Assembly: GCA_963662155.1 (NCBI GenBank)
Contig: OY759274.1
Location: forward strand, 43,010,886 to 43,074,885
Source: Lamellibrachia columna
Taxonomy: Eukaryota; Annelida; Polychaeta; Sabellida; Siboglinidae
Length of the DNA stretch: 64,000 bases
Direction: 5' to 3'
Within the stretch, counting starts at the first letter, position 1; the number at the start of each line of letters is the position of its first letter. A program made the position numbers and the translations under genes. The notes beneath the pieces were generated by a model. The model was given only the letters and a program-made list of their open reading frames with translations. It was not told the origin of the DNA and did no database searches. Of the stretch, positions 1 to 10,726 are shown piece by piece.

Positions 1-430
1 TATACAAACATAAAATCAATCCCTGTAATATTTAGTAAAAAAAGAAATTTTATTATTTATTTAATTAGAAGGCAACTTATCCATTCAGCCACATTTGAAT
101 ACTCATTCTAGAGAATGGTCATATTTTGATTAATTCAAACAGCTAGTATAATCGAAAAACATACATGCATAGTATGTTCTGTTTAATTGCATTGCTTCAA
201 ATTGCTGTTGATACTATTAACAGTATATCACTGCATGACCATCTTGATGATCAAATAATTGTATCAAACTGCAGTTGAACAATATGTTTTAACAGCAGCC
301 AGCCACATTTGAAACAATATGTAGTTATACTGACAGACACAATGCTAATTATTCAAGTTCAGCAAATTATAGTAATGGGTTATTTCACTCTAATGAGTCA
401 TCATTTACTTGAGGCTATTAATCATCATCA
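1..430. other. AT-rich stretch without a gene
   Basis: No ORF or repeat of note. The sequence is AT-rich and non-coding in appearance. Confidence 0.6.
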
Positions 431-1170
431 TGACTGCTGACGGCATCAACATTGACATCCCGGGAGAGCGCGTTGGTGTAGAATTCCATAACGTCTTCGG
501 ACGCACCGATCGTAGCTAACAATTTCTTCACGTGTGCCTCCTCAGCCTTGCTGCATGATGGCAGTGGTTGTGGCGTATAATTGCACCAGTTCTTGCCACA
601 TTTGAGGACAGAATGCCAACAAAAAAAGCCCCAGCATAAGAATCTTTGAAATTAATTTGGTCACCATTGATTTCGATCACATTCGCACTGCTGATCTTTA
701 AATCTCGCTGTTGTTTCAAAACTGATTGTGCTGCAGCCTTGTAGTCGAGTGCAGACCAGTCATCGTTGTACACATGTACGTTCCCGAGGTGAAGCAATAT
801 TTGACGTAGTCCTGTGGCAGAAGAATTTCTTTGATTCTGTGCAGCTCCTTTTCAATTCTGCCAAACACTATCCGCTGGCAGAAAACTGTTGCCGCGCACG
901 GGGAACATGTACCGCACTTTCATTCTGGGGAAGAACTCCTGTCTGAGGGCAAAAAGCATTGACATAACGGTCATATTCTTGTTTTGACACAGCCCAGCGT
1001 GACACAGCCCAGAAATGTCGAATTCGTTTGCTGATCTCTTTTTGGTGCATATGTTTGTTCAAACTACGCTTTCTTCCTACTGGAGACGGTAGGACAGGCT
1101 CACACATGTCATCGTACCCCTCCATTTCATCAGATAAACCAGCCACAACTAACACAAAACGTGCTTTCAC
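430..1170 (-). pseudogene. Degraded C-terminal part of a transposon-derived gene (DUF7869-like)
   Basis: Three minus-strand frames must be read in turn to follow one protein. The segments contain FPVRGNSFLPAD, then VFGRIEKELHRIKEILLPQD, then LGNVHVYNDDWSALDYKAAA and KISSANVIEINGDQINFKDS. The fPVRGhSFLPaDrvFGrIE motif is a hallmark I recognise from the C-terminal part of large uncharacterised, probably transposon-derived animal proteins that also carry an RNase H-like region. At least two frameshifts separate the pieces, one inside the motif and one before LGNVHVY, so this is a dead copy. The catalytic half is not visible upstream. The family name is inference; coding ancestry is fairly secure. 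Confidence 0.5.
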
Positions 1171-1739
1171 TGCTTAGTCAGCTTGAAGCATGACCCACAT
1201 TTATAGAAGTCACCATTCATATAATCATTAAAATGTTAAGTGACGCGCGGAAAATTATTTTTTTTCTCACAAAATGGCATATACCGCGTTTTGGAATATA
1301 TATACATATTAATACGACCATCCAGCTACACCAACTATCCGAAGACAATTTGAAATTACATTTACATCGCCATATGGTTGGTATTTTGCATATACTTTGA
1401 TGCGTGACTATACAGCGACAATGGAAAGATACAAAAGTGTGCATTTTGTTGGCTAATTAAACTGTTTTGAAATGTCCTGATTTACCTATAATAGTTAGGA
1501 AAATATTAATATGCCTCTTTTGCAACAATAATGACAAGTGGTTTTAGAGCACGCTTAGTTTACATGCGCTGTGGCTATATCACTTAATACAACCATTAGA
1601 ATGTGGCGCGCATGCGCAGTATTCTACCAGCAGCCATGTTGTTTGCTGCGTTGTTGACAACTGAGCGAGTTAACTTTGATCGAAGCCAAGTGGTGTCAGG
1701 CAAAAGCGGCAAACATAGGGCCTATCTCTTGATTGGCCC

Positions 1740-2020
1740 TTATGCTATTGATATCCAGCTCATGTGTTTGTAAAGGTTGATATCAGGAAACAACTTTGTT
1801 GATGGTACAGGAACAGGTCCTATGTTCATAATGTTTGATGTGATGTTCCTGGGATCATGTTCGCCACGTTCCACTCTCCTGTACAATGATTGCGCGTCAT
1901 CCAATTGCATATTGACAATTCTTTCAACAATTTCCGGCACATATTTGTAGGTTTTCTTCTCGTTTTTCCGACATGCTGACCAGTTCATGTTTTGTCTGTG
2001 GCACATCCTCTGGTACCTGA
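1740..2020 (-). CDS. Possible exon of an unknown gene
   Basis: An open minus-strand segment begins after a pyrimidine-rich acceptor (CTTCTCTCAG). It encodes a basic stretch with NMNWSACRKNEKKTYKYV and ERIVNMQLDDAQSLYRRVER, then stops at 1740. Composition is protein-like but I do not recognise the family. It lies 5' of the pseudogene at 430-1170 on the same strand and could belong to the same dead element. Confidence 0.3.
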
Positions 2021-2039
2021 GAGAAGGAAACAAATAATA

Positions 2040-3014
2040 TAATAAGTTCAGATGATTATCTGTTTTTGTACCACATCATTTAAGTTATCGCACCAAACAA
2101 AACAGTTACTCTGCCAGATGTCCAGTGAATGTTTTTAGGAGTGCCTTGTCTTCTGCTTCTCGTGCACAGTTTTGTCTTCCTAAATTCATAACAAGAAATA
2201 AAATGTATTTTTACAGTCACTTTTAGGCACAATGCAAAACATATGGTGCTAGAGACTAGAAAATCACACAAATACACACAACACATTTCATATTGTCTGT
2301 ACAATGTATCAGTGATTCATCCATATATGTACAGTATTTTGTACAATACCCAGGACTGTCCTTCCCGCCATCACCTAAAAAGCCTATTGGTAACCCAATG
2401 TTTTGAATCAATATATGAGGGCAGGGCTCATTGAACTGATGTTTCTAAGAACCAGGGGATTTTACCAGATTTAAAGAAACAATAGGTCCTGATTGCCTTT
2501 ATTTGGTGAAATATTGGGCTGTACATTGATAGGCCACTACTAGTACTACTACTACTAGTATTGGGCCTAAGAAATAAGTGTGTTTCTGGTGGCAACCCAA
2601 CCCTCCCTAGATTTAAATGTCGGATACAATATTAGGATTGGCCCTAATTTTGTTACCTGATATTTCAATTAAAAAGGTAATGTATTCTATCTGGACTCGT
2701 AGCAAAGGTAGAGGTTTAAAAACAGGGGAAAAAGTCAGACCTACCTACCCTATAAAGTGAAATAAACACTGCTGAAACTGCTTCTTTGGCGAGGCAGCTC
2801 AGTCGTCCACTGGTGATGGGTGATGGTGCAAATGACTCAATATTGCTATTTGTCAGAAATGTCTTAGACTATAAATAAAATGTACAAAACAATTTACATT
2901 TACTACAATGTTATCACATATCATTAAGATGCACCCCAAACCTACCAAACTATTGCTCTCAGTTGGTGTGCATGCCCCGGTGCTGCCAATAATGGATATG
3001 GGGTAGATCCTTAG
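2040..3014. other. Non-coding gap
   Basis: Only short chance ORFs. A short TAG/TAC trinucleotide run lies near 2538-2560. No supported gene. Confidence 0.5.
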
Positions 3015-3461
3015 TCAAAGCCTCGATCGAACGGTTGACTGATAATCTGGCGTTATTGAAGTCAGCCGCCCAGGCGGCTGAACCGTCAACACACGCAGAA
3101 GTATCTGGCATATCAACACTTCCGCAGCCGAATCGACTGCTGCTACAAACTTAGCACATTCAACAATGCGAGCAGCCAGAGTAGCTGGTAGAAGGTTATC
3201 ACGAGACAAATCGTTCGTACCGATATTGATGATGACAACCCGTGGAGCTAGCTCGCGAACAAGTGGGATTTCGTGAAATAGTTTACTCAGAGTGAGGCTC
3301 CTAATGCTGTGGTAAAAAACATGTTTATACTGTGTCTGAATTCCCAAGTCTGCATCAAAATCATGTCTAGGACTGTGAACATATTCACACAAGTGACGAA
3401 CAAAGCTATGACGAATAATTAAGAGGTCAGAATCTCCATCGGCAGAACAACCATCCATCAT
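3015..3461 (-). pseudogene. SGNH/GDSL-hydrolase-like fragment
   Basis: An ORF of 148 codons. The clearest signal is PRVVIINIGTNDLSRDNL, which matches the GxND block of SGNH hydrolases. The segment SDLLIIRHSFVRHL fits the first block, but the expected Gly-Asp-Ser is changed: a His-Ser pair stands where the nucleophilic Ser normally follows. The last block with the Asp-x-x-His pair is missing. Such domains travel with retrotransposons in many invertebrates. The altered nucleophile and truncation make a working esterase unlikely. Confidence 0.5.
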
Positions 3462-5067
3462 TTATGCAACTGTCTTTTGTAAATTAAAAATGGCAGAGCA
3501 AACCAAGAAAAAGAAAGGAAGGAAACCAACAAATTAATCAAGTATACGCAAGTGCTATAAAGCAATAAAAGCGTATCAATTACTGAATCGTACTGTACAA
3601 GTAATCCCAAACAGAAAATAGTAATATAGAAAACAATGCCAACATTTACTTTTTCTCAAAAGAAAAACTTCCAATCTGCTGTGACAAAGGACACGTCTGG
3701 CTTCAATGAAATCAGCAGCAGAAAGGGACGATGTAGTGTAGCCTCGTTGTGGTTTACGGTTGTATCGCGGATTGCGGACTGGTACTCGTGCAGCAACCCA
3801 GTGCTGTATAACTAATAACAATTTCAATGAATCACATTATACAAATACTATTTTAACTTGCGTAAAAATATTCATTTGGCATTTACTGAAATTCCGGGAG
3901 ATTTGATCTCCCACACGGGAGACCAGGAGATTTGATGAATTTCCAGGAGTCTCACGGCAAATCCGGGAAACTTAACATGTATGCCACAGAGAAAGCAGAT
4001 TCTCAAAAAGGAATGTGTGGGTATATGAAACCAGTGTATTCACCAGACTCGGCAGGAAATGTCTTTCTAATTAGCTTGACAGCGCATGACGTTAGAGGGA
4101 CTCTAACTTTTCTGCCCAGTTAGGTCCAATACTGTCGGACCAGCTGCTTATAAGCAACATATCTGTACCTTCTGAAAAGACACTTAATTGTAGTTATTAC
4201 CTGGCAGAAGACATAAATGTTTTCATTTCTCTTTAAGTGTCTTGAATATACAATCTTAATGACATTAAAGAATTGAAAGTAGAGGGGAAGCTTTCCGCCA
4301 AAGACACTGTTACTAGGTAGCAGGGCTACCCCACCCAAGGCCAATATGAGCGATGAAGCTACATCTGATGTGAACATGTTGTCCACAGAGGAAATACTCC
4401 TACAACACTCAGCCTTGGGTTAGATGTATCATACAGCAAAGCCTCAACAATACAAAATGATTGCTTGTGGCTATCTTTTTAATGGCGTCAGTACTAAGAA
4501 TAATCATTATTCCCACCATGATCCCAGCCCTCAGCCTTGTGTGAGCAGACTGGAATGACTGGAGAAATAGACTAGACAGTGTTATGAACTGGCTAAATGG
4601 TCAACTAGTGACTAACATTTACATATAAAACAAAGCAGAGCATCATTATTTCTTCCAACCCCCCCAGCCGTCAGCCCCAGCTGAGCAGACAAGAGAAACA
4701 AACAACCGGTGTTGTACAGTACCTAAAATGTTATTGATTCACTGACTGATTGACATAATTGTTTTAAATCCTTGTCAGATAATAATAGTACGTTACATGT
4801 CTGATTCTCTGGATAATAATAACCGTCCATCTGAGACAATATAGTCAACAGGCTCTTGTATGTAATAACATTTGCATATTTGTAGTCCCTAAGTTCCTGT
4901 ATGAAATTTTTGTGGATAATATTAATCAATATGTGCTTGTGAGATATATTTGTAAATAACGACACTAACTGTCAATATAAACATGTCTGAAATGCTTGTG
5001 AACATTATAGTGAAACTAAATCTTTGTATCTTTATATTTGAAAATAATAAATACTTTGATATTGTAC
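3462..5067. other. Gap with only weak ORFs
   Basis: A minus-strand ORF at 3576-3827 contains NPRYNRKPQRGYTTSS and could be an exon remnant, but nothing about it is recognisable. The rest is AT-rich without features. Confidence 0.4.
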
Positions 5068-5584
5068 TTACTCATTCATTGGATGTGTTCATACCCACCA
5101 GGACAATACTGTTCATACCCATCAGGACAGTACTGTTTATACCCATCAGGACAATACTGTTCATACCCATCAGGACAGTACTGTTCATACACACCAGGAC
5201 AGTACATTTCATACCCACCAGGACAATACTGTTCATACCCATCAGGACAATACTGTTCATACCCATCAGGATAGTACTGTTCATACCCACCAGGACAGTA
5301 CTTTTCATACCCATTATGACAGTACTTTTCATACCCATCAGGGCAGTACTGCTTGTACTGATAATATGTGGTCTGCAGCACATAGACATCTAAACACACC
5401 GAGGCAACACTTGGGTGTTGGATGATGCAGCGGAGAGGGAATCTGCGTCGTAATTTGAAGTCATCAAGGAAATGGTCCTCTTCCTGCCTCCGTCCTGGTC
5501 CTTCGCAGTGCAGCCAAAATTGACAGGCTCCCGCATCGACACCTTCTGTCATTTCTCCAAGCATTGTAATCAGTTTGACAGCTG
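5068..5584 (-). CDS. Exon encoding an unknown protein with a C-terminal octapeptide repeat
   Basis: The segment opens after a pyrimidine tract ending TTTTCAGCAG, a tandem NAGNAG acceptor (exon start 5584 or 5581), and runs open to a stop at the left end. The first ~80 residues are non-repetitive (VKLITMLGEMTEGVDAGACQ, then QFWLHCEGPGRRQEEDHFLD). They are followed by about eleven copies of an eight-residue unit of the form YEQYCPDG. The period is 24 bp, so the frame is preserved. Tyr, Cys, Pro and Gly recur in every unit, reminiscent of secreted or adhesive repeat proteins, but no signal peptide is visible in this exon. I do not recognise the N-terminal part. Upstream exons are not identified. 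Confidence 0.4.
5090..5353. repeat. 24-bp tandem repeat, 11 units
   Basis: Units begin every 24 bp (5090, 5114, ... 5330). Differences are mostly single-base changes, and a run of 24-mers keeps all six frames open. On the minus strand it encodes the octapeptide repeat of the exon at 5068-5584. Confidence 0.95.
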
Positions 5585-5649
5585 CTGAAAAGATGATAAA
5601 GTCAGTGAAAACGAAATGCATAGACACTGTCGGAATACACTTACCTATT

Positions 5650-6430
5650 TAAAATGGAATGTGCACCACTTGTTTTCTATCTTAAGGCGGCACAATATGG
5701 TGAAATCAATTATTGTTATTTCTTATCACAGCTTTCTGAATTTTTAGCACAGTATTAAGTATGTTTTTATTTATTTTTTTACCCTTATCATGGTGGCCAT
5801 TTTGAATTTGAATGGTATCAGCTGAAATCCTACATCTTGATAATGGGCTGGCCAAATCCAGTGTAACTTTGTGTGCACATAACTAAGATACACCCGCATG
5901 TTATAACTTCGAGTTTTTGTTGATTGCTTTTGTAGTTTTTTTTTACGATTTTATAATATTCTTGTTGCAAAACATCAAATTGTAATGTAGAATTGTTGTC
6001 TTATAATATTTTTTAAATTTGATGCTATAATGCTTGATGCTATAACATGCAGAGCAATCTTGTGGTGAATCACTGAAAATTTCAAAGGATTTGGTTGGAA
6101 AATAGCCAAGATGTACGCAATAAGAGAAGCCAGTTCAGTGAAATAATTGTAATGGAGAAAAACAACGTCAAAGTTTGAGAACGTTTCAACATTCAATTGT
6201 GTAACAAAAAATAGACACAGTGTCCTGAAATTACACACAGATATTCTCCAACGTATGTTCTATCTGAAAATGTAAAGTAGAAGAAAATAGACTGAAAAAT
6301 AAAAAATATTATGAAACATACTTTGTGAAACACAAATAAGAATTATTTTCAAAAATGTCACTATGGATATAATGTTCACTGCTGATATAATGTTCACTGT
6401 TGACTGTTCTGCTGGAGCCTAAAATGCCCC
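5650..6430. other. AT-rich gap
   Basis: Nothing beyond short chance ORFs. Likely intronic or intergenic. Confidence 0.5.
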
Positions 6431-6439
6431 GGCAGCATA

Positions 6440-7960
6440 GTCGGATGATGCAGATTCTGCCGCCCTCGTTCGTGCAAGGTGTCGAGCCTGCTGAGCCTGT
6501 CGAGTTGCTGCTGTAGCCTGGCGCTTAGCCTGACTCAGTCCGTCTTCTCTGCAGATGCCAGCAGGTAGACTCCTGACAGCACCTGCATCACGTCACACAG
6601 ATTCTTCATCGTCACTTCGACGCCAGCGTTGAATTCTGATACCGCGATGCACATTGCAGAGACAACACGCTCCAGGCCGACAAATCTAGTCTTGGGGCAC
6701 TTGTTCCAGATGACCGAGTGCACAGTTTCATTATTGTTTTGTGTTTTCTCGAGCTTGCAGCGTTTCAGCAGGTCAACGTGTGCCAGTCGGGTGTACACGC
6801 CCCGACGTGTTCTGCGACGTCGGATGAGAGTAGCGTGCCCACATTCGTCCGATGTGCTCCTGGCTCCTGCCCCGTGGCAAGCGCCTTCTGGTAGAAGCAC
6901 CAGCTGTCAGCTCCCACCGGGCAGCGGTCATGTTGGGGCTTCTCATCAGTGGAGATGGCGTGGTCGAATGTTGCCAGTATAGCATCCCGCATCCCGTTGA
7001 CGTCTTTGGGGTGAGCACGCACAGCCCTGCCGTAGTAGGCCGTCAACTTGTTGATGGTTGCCTGGGTAAATTTCCCAAAGCCCCGAGGGTGATGCCAGCC
7101 TTCTTCCCCGATGCTGCCAACTTGCAAAGGGCCGTGCCGAGTCGTTTGGCGATGTGGTTGATGCACTTCGCCTTCTCTAACTCCACGTCGCCATACACAC
7201 GCAAGTTGGTGAGGCGGTTGAATGTCCTGGCATCTCCGTCACCGAGCATGGTCGTGCAGCGAAAGTTGCAGTTCATGGAGCGGGTCCACAGCAACTCCGC
7301 AGCCTTCATCTCTATGCCGCTGGACGTCCCCTTGTAGTTCTGGTTGCACTGTGGCCATGCCGCCGTGTCAAGTGCTTGCGTAAGCACAACGCTGGCAATA
7401 CAGCGACATGACCTGAAGGTCGATCACAAGGCCTGTGAGTACTTCCACAACACAGTCGATTCCGTACTGCGAGTTGTGGCCGCGTGTCATCCACGACCCA
7501 TCAAAACTGACGATCAAGTTGATGGTGTCATCTTCTCCAATCGATGGGTCTGTGTCACGGTAGACACAACGGACAATGTCAGCTGCATTGTCGAGCATCC
7601 GTGTCACGACAAACTTGTTTGCGTCACAAATGACGTGTGCATGCTTGGTGAAGGAAGTGTGTGTCAGTGGCTTCATGTCAAGGAAGCGGCACAACTTGAC
7701 CAGCCCAGCATGGCCAACACCCATGTCCATCGATGCAGCTACTGCCTGTCGCAAAACGATGAACGGCGCATTCCCTGCAGTTGACCCCTCGATGCGGTCG
7801 GACGCGAGGGTGAAGTTCAGTTGACCCCTCGATGTGGTCGGACATGAGGGTGGAGTTCAGTTGACCCCTCGATGCGGTCGGACGTGAGGGTGGAGTTCAG
7901 CACAGCTCCACACTCTGTGCAAAAAGTCTCCTTTGCAGCGACGAGGCCGAGTCGGTGGTC
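6440..7960 (-). pseudogene. Mutator-like transposase (animal type), frameshifted
   Basis: Reading right to left, four frames together cover a whole transposase domain. The N-terminal piece has a CTECGAVL zinc-ribbon half. Next comes ASMDMGVGHAGLVKLCRFLD and SFDGSWMTRGH, the first catalytic Asp region. Then CNQNYKGTSSGIEMKAAELL and MLGDGDARTFN give the second Asp. KCINHIAKRLGTAL and PVGADSWCFYQKAL follow, and NNNETVHSVIWNKCP supplies the third acidic residue. These are signatures of the Mutator-like domain widespread in animal genomes. At least three frameshifts (around 7370-7390, 7050-7160 and 6770-6900) make it inactive. No terminal inverted repeats were found. Confidence 0.8.
7781..7900. 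repeat. 40-bp tandem repeat, 3 units
   Basis: Units at 7781-7820, 7821-7860 and 7861-7900 differ at a few positions. They sit inside the Mutator-like pseudogene just after its zinc ribbon; 40 is not a multiple of three, so the expansion itself breaks the frame. Confidence 0.95.
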
Positions 7961-7979
7961 AACGACACGGATCACCAAC

Positions 7980-9490
7980 GATGCTGCTGATATAACTAGC
8001 CATTGTTGTGGCATTGAGCTAATACATGCGCATAACATAAATTGCAAGGGTAATTCTAGACTAGCCTACCTGCCTGTACCAATAGTGAATTGGTAATTCC
8101 ATTCAGTGATACACAATTACCTGACTGGTAGGGGGCTGTCGTGTGTCGCGCGTGTCACTGTCCGAGTTGGAGACAAAGGGTCCGACATTTCCCTTACTCG
8201 GCGCAGTCTGTGCAAGCCGAAGTTGCAGTCGTCTACGCTTTCGACCCTACCCGAAAGTAACTACATGCTTTTTTTTACCATCTGGCATGGTGTCGTATGT
8301 AGAATTACTTTTATAACTGCGGAAAATAAATGGCGTAGATCGATGGCGATTATAAACAAACGGGGTCATGCATTTCGACCGATCAGCGCATACGTATGAA
8401 GTCACGTGGACCATTCTATCCAATCATTGCCATAGATCGGCAGGTTGGGTTCGGGTGATAGGGATAGATCGGGGGGTCATTCTAACCGAAATAAGTCAGA
8501 AACAGCCGAAGATTTTAGAAAACCAGTAGTACCATCATGCAGTGCGATAGTGAAGCTGTCTGTTGGTATGCGATATGTCAACAAAGGTTCAAAATGGCGG
8601 AAGATATGCGCGATCAAACAAGCGATTTTTCGATCGGCGCTGCTTCATTGCACATAAACAAAAGAAGCAAGATACTAGGGCTGTTGCTAAAACGTGTTTT
8701 TATTGCATTTAATGTATTCATTCATAGTAACAATTTGCACATATCAAAAGTTAGATAACTATATTATATGAATATCTCGAAACTGGAGTCGGCGGAAAAA
8801 AAAATTTGCACTCAGTAATGCGAAATCCGCTTTGTCGCGTCGCCTTAACGTGCTACTGTTAATATGTTGCTTCGTATAGAAAATTTGAAATTCAGCAGAA
8901 GCATGGTTGCTACGCTATATTTTTTTTAGTAAAATGTAGATTAAACCGACAAAAGCTAAAAACATTTATTTATTTATTTGGTGATGTAAATTACAGAGCT
9001 TGCAGAGATATTGATGGATTCCTCAATGAATCTGAACTACAATGACTGTTCAGTGGCAATGCAGGTGTGCACATTTGTATGTACATACGTGTGTAGAAAA
9101 AATGCATCAGAATAAACATGATAAATGTCAAACAAATCAAGGAAAAACTACCATCAAATTCCTCTGTTACATACATATCAATACATATTCTTTTAGGATT
9201 CAATTGATTTAATTCGTCGAGTATCGTCCTGTACAAATGTACAGCAATTTGTACATGAGTCGAAGTGTTTATAATGCACCAACATTACGAAAGCGATTTC
9301 GACGTACCTTTCCAGATTTCTTCTTTGTGATTAGCCTTGAAACCGGCCAGAACGTATTATCTGCTGGTTTGTGCTGCTGATGGCATCAATGACAATTCCG
9401 CGAGTCCGCTGGGTTATGGGTGCAGCCATTGGTATGATATGATTGGTTGAGCACATCACAATGGTGGTGACACGGAGCGGTGCCTCTAGT
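7980..9490. other. Gap without supported genes
   Basis: Several short ORFs on both strands without recognisable motifs. The stretch near 8800-9000 is AT-rich. Confidence 0.5.
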
Positions 9491-9510
9491 TCAGCAGCAG
9501 CTGGTGATGT

Positions 9511-9678
9511 GACCAGCTGGTGTCCACCAGTGCTTGTTGGGCAGGTCTAGCAGGTGGGAGCCTCGTGACATGGCCGACCCAGCTCGTGTCTTCTGACCAG
9601 CTGGTGTCCACCAGTGCTTGTTGGGCAGGTCTAGCAGGTGGGAGCCTCGTGACGTGGCCGACCCAGCTCATGCGTCTT
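9511..9678. repeat. 84-bp tandem repeat, 2 units (copy A)
   Basis: The unit starting GACCAGCTGGTGTCC recurs at 9511 and 9595. The same pair, with a 3-bp insertion per unit (period 87), is at 17511 in the second composite copy. Confidence 0.9.
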
Positions 9679-9679
9679 C

Positions 9680-10560
9680 AGCAGCTACTTCTTCATATGG
9701 GGATAGCTAGGGAACAGGCTGAGGGAAACCTGTCAAAAGACGACGCAATCTTCTTGGTCAAAACTGGTAATCATCAGGATGAACAGAAATAATTCGGAAC
9801 GCCGACTCTATATCTGCTTTAGCAATAAATCATCCCTGGCCCACTGACGTTAACAAGGAAATAAGATAATCATAATTCTCATATGACACAGAGCAGCATT
9901 CTTTTGGTATTCCAAAATTAACTGAATTCCTTTTCGGAAAGGACAAATCATGAATAATGCGAAACTTCCCTGGCTCTTTCTTTGGGATGAGTCGGGTGAA
10001 ACAACCAAACTAGGAAATGGCGGAGCTGAAAGGGGCCTGCAACACAACAGTTCCGTGTGAATCATTTCTGATGCGACAGACAGGTTAGCTATAATTGAAG
10101 GGTGATTACTTGGCGCTAGTCTGTCAGTTAGGTCCCCATGGAATGGAATGTGGCTAATCCGTGGTCGTATCTACTTTCACTTAGGAGCCTGTACAGCTGA
10201 CGCGTAAAGGTGTTGGAAGCCTGGGGTGGACGTTGGGGCTGGGCTGAATGTTTTGCTGTACAATATGCTGCTGCATGGACACCACTGCATGGACACCGCT
10301 GCATGGGGGACAGCTGTGAATGTAGGGACACTTTGGGTTTCTGCACTGACCCTGGGAAGCGAAGTAGGGACAGCTGGCAAGAAAGGGCTGTTTCTTGGGA
10401 AAGGGCTGTCTCCTCACTGGGAAGATGGGACTCTGGACAGCAGTAGACTGGCAGGTGACGAAAGAGAACAGTTCTTGATGTAGTTTATACCAAGGCATGG
10501 AATTATGTGCCTGCAGCTTGCGGAAATTTCTGTTTAACTTTTAACACGCTTTTCGCTACA
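9680..10560 (-). pseudogene. DIRS-like gag and 5' RT fragment, copy A
   Basis: Reading right to left, there is a gag-like tail with a CCCH-type finger (CPYFASQGQCRNPKCPYIH) preceded by MPWYKLHQELF. It corresponds to MPWYHLHTEMFFALSRKA in the fuller DIRS-like element at 35-39.6 kb. After a frameshift comes the start of reverse transcriptase (PFPSLVVSP, then a shifted stretch matching the FRIIHDLSFPKG region). The RT stops shortly after the first catalytic-Asp block and runs into the 84-bp repeats. It is truncated and multiply frameshifted. Confidence 0.65.
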
Positions 10561-10726
10561 AAGGTCACCTGAAACCTCTACGTGTCGAGGTCGAAATCCA
10601 ACGATTTATGTTCCACCGAATAGTGGGTTAACCGTCGTATGAACGAATGACCTAACACTTTTATGTCGAACATTTCCTAGATCGAATTATCTCAAAAGCG
10701 GTTAAACAAAGGATTAGGATGCAGTC

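Noticed and set aside
5038..5393. Plus-strand Tyr/Pro/Ser or Ile/Pro repeat protein
   Set aside because: Shadow of the minus-strand octapeptide frame, which alone continues into non-repetitive sequence with a splice acceptor.
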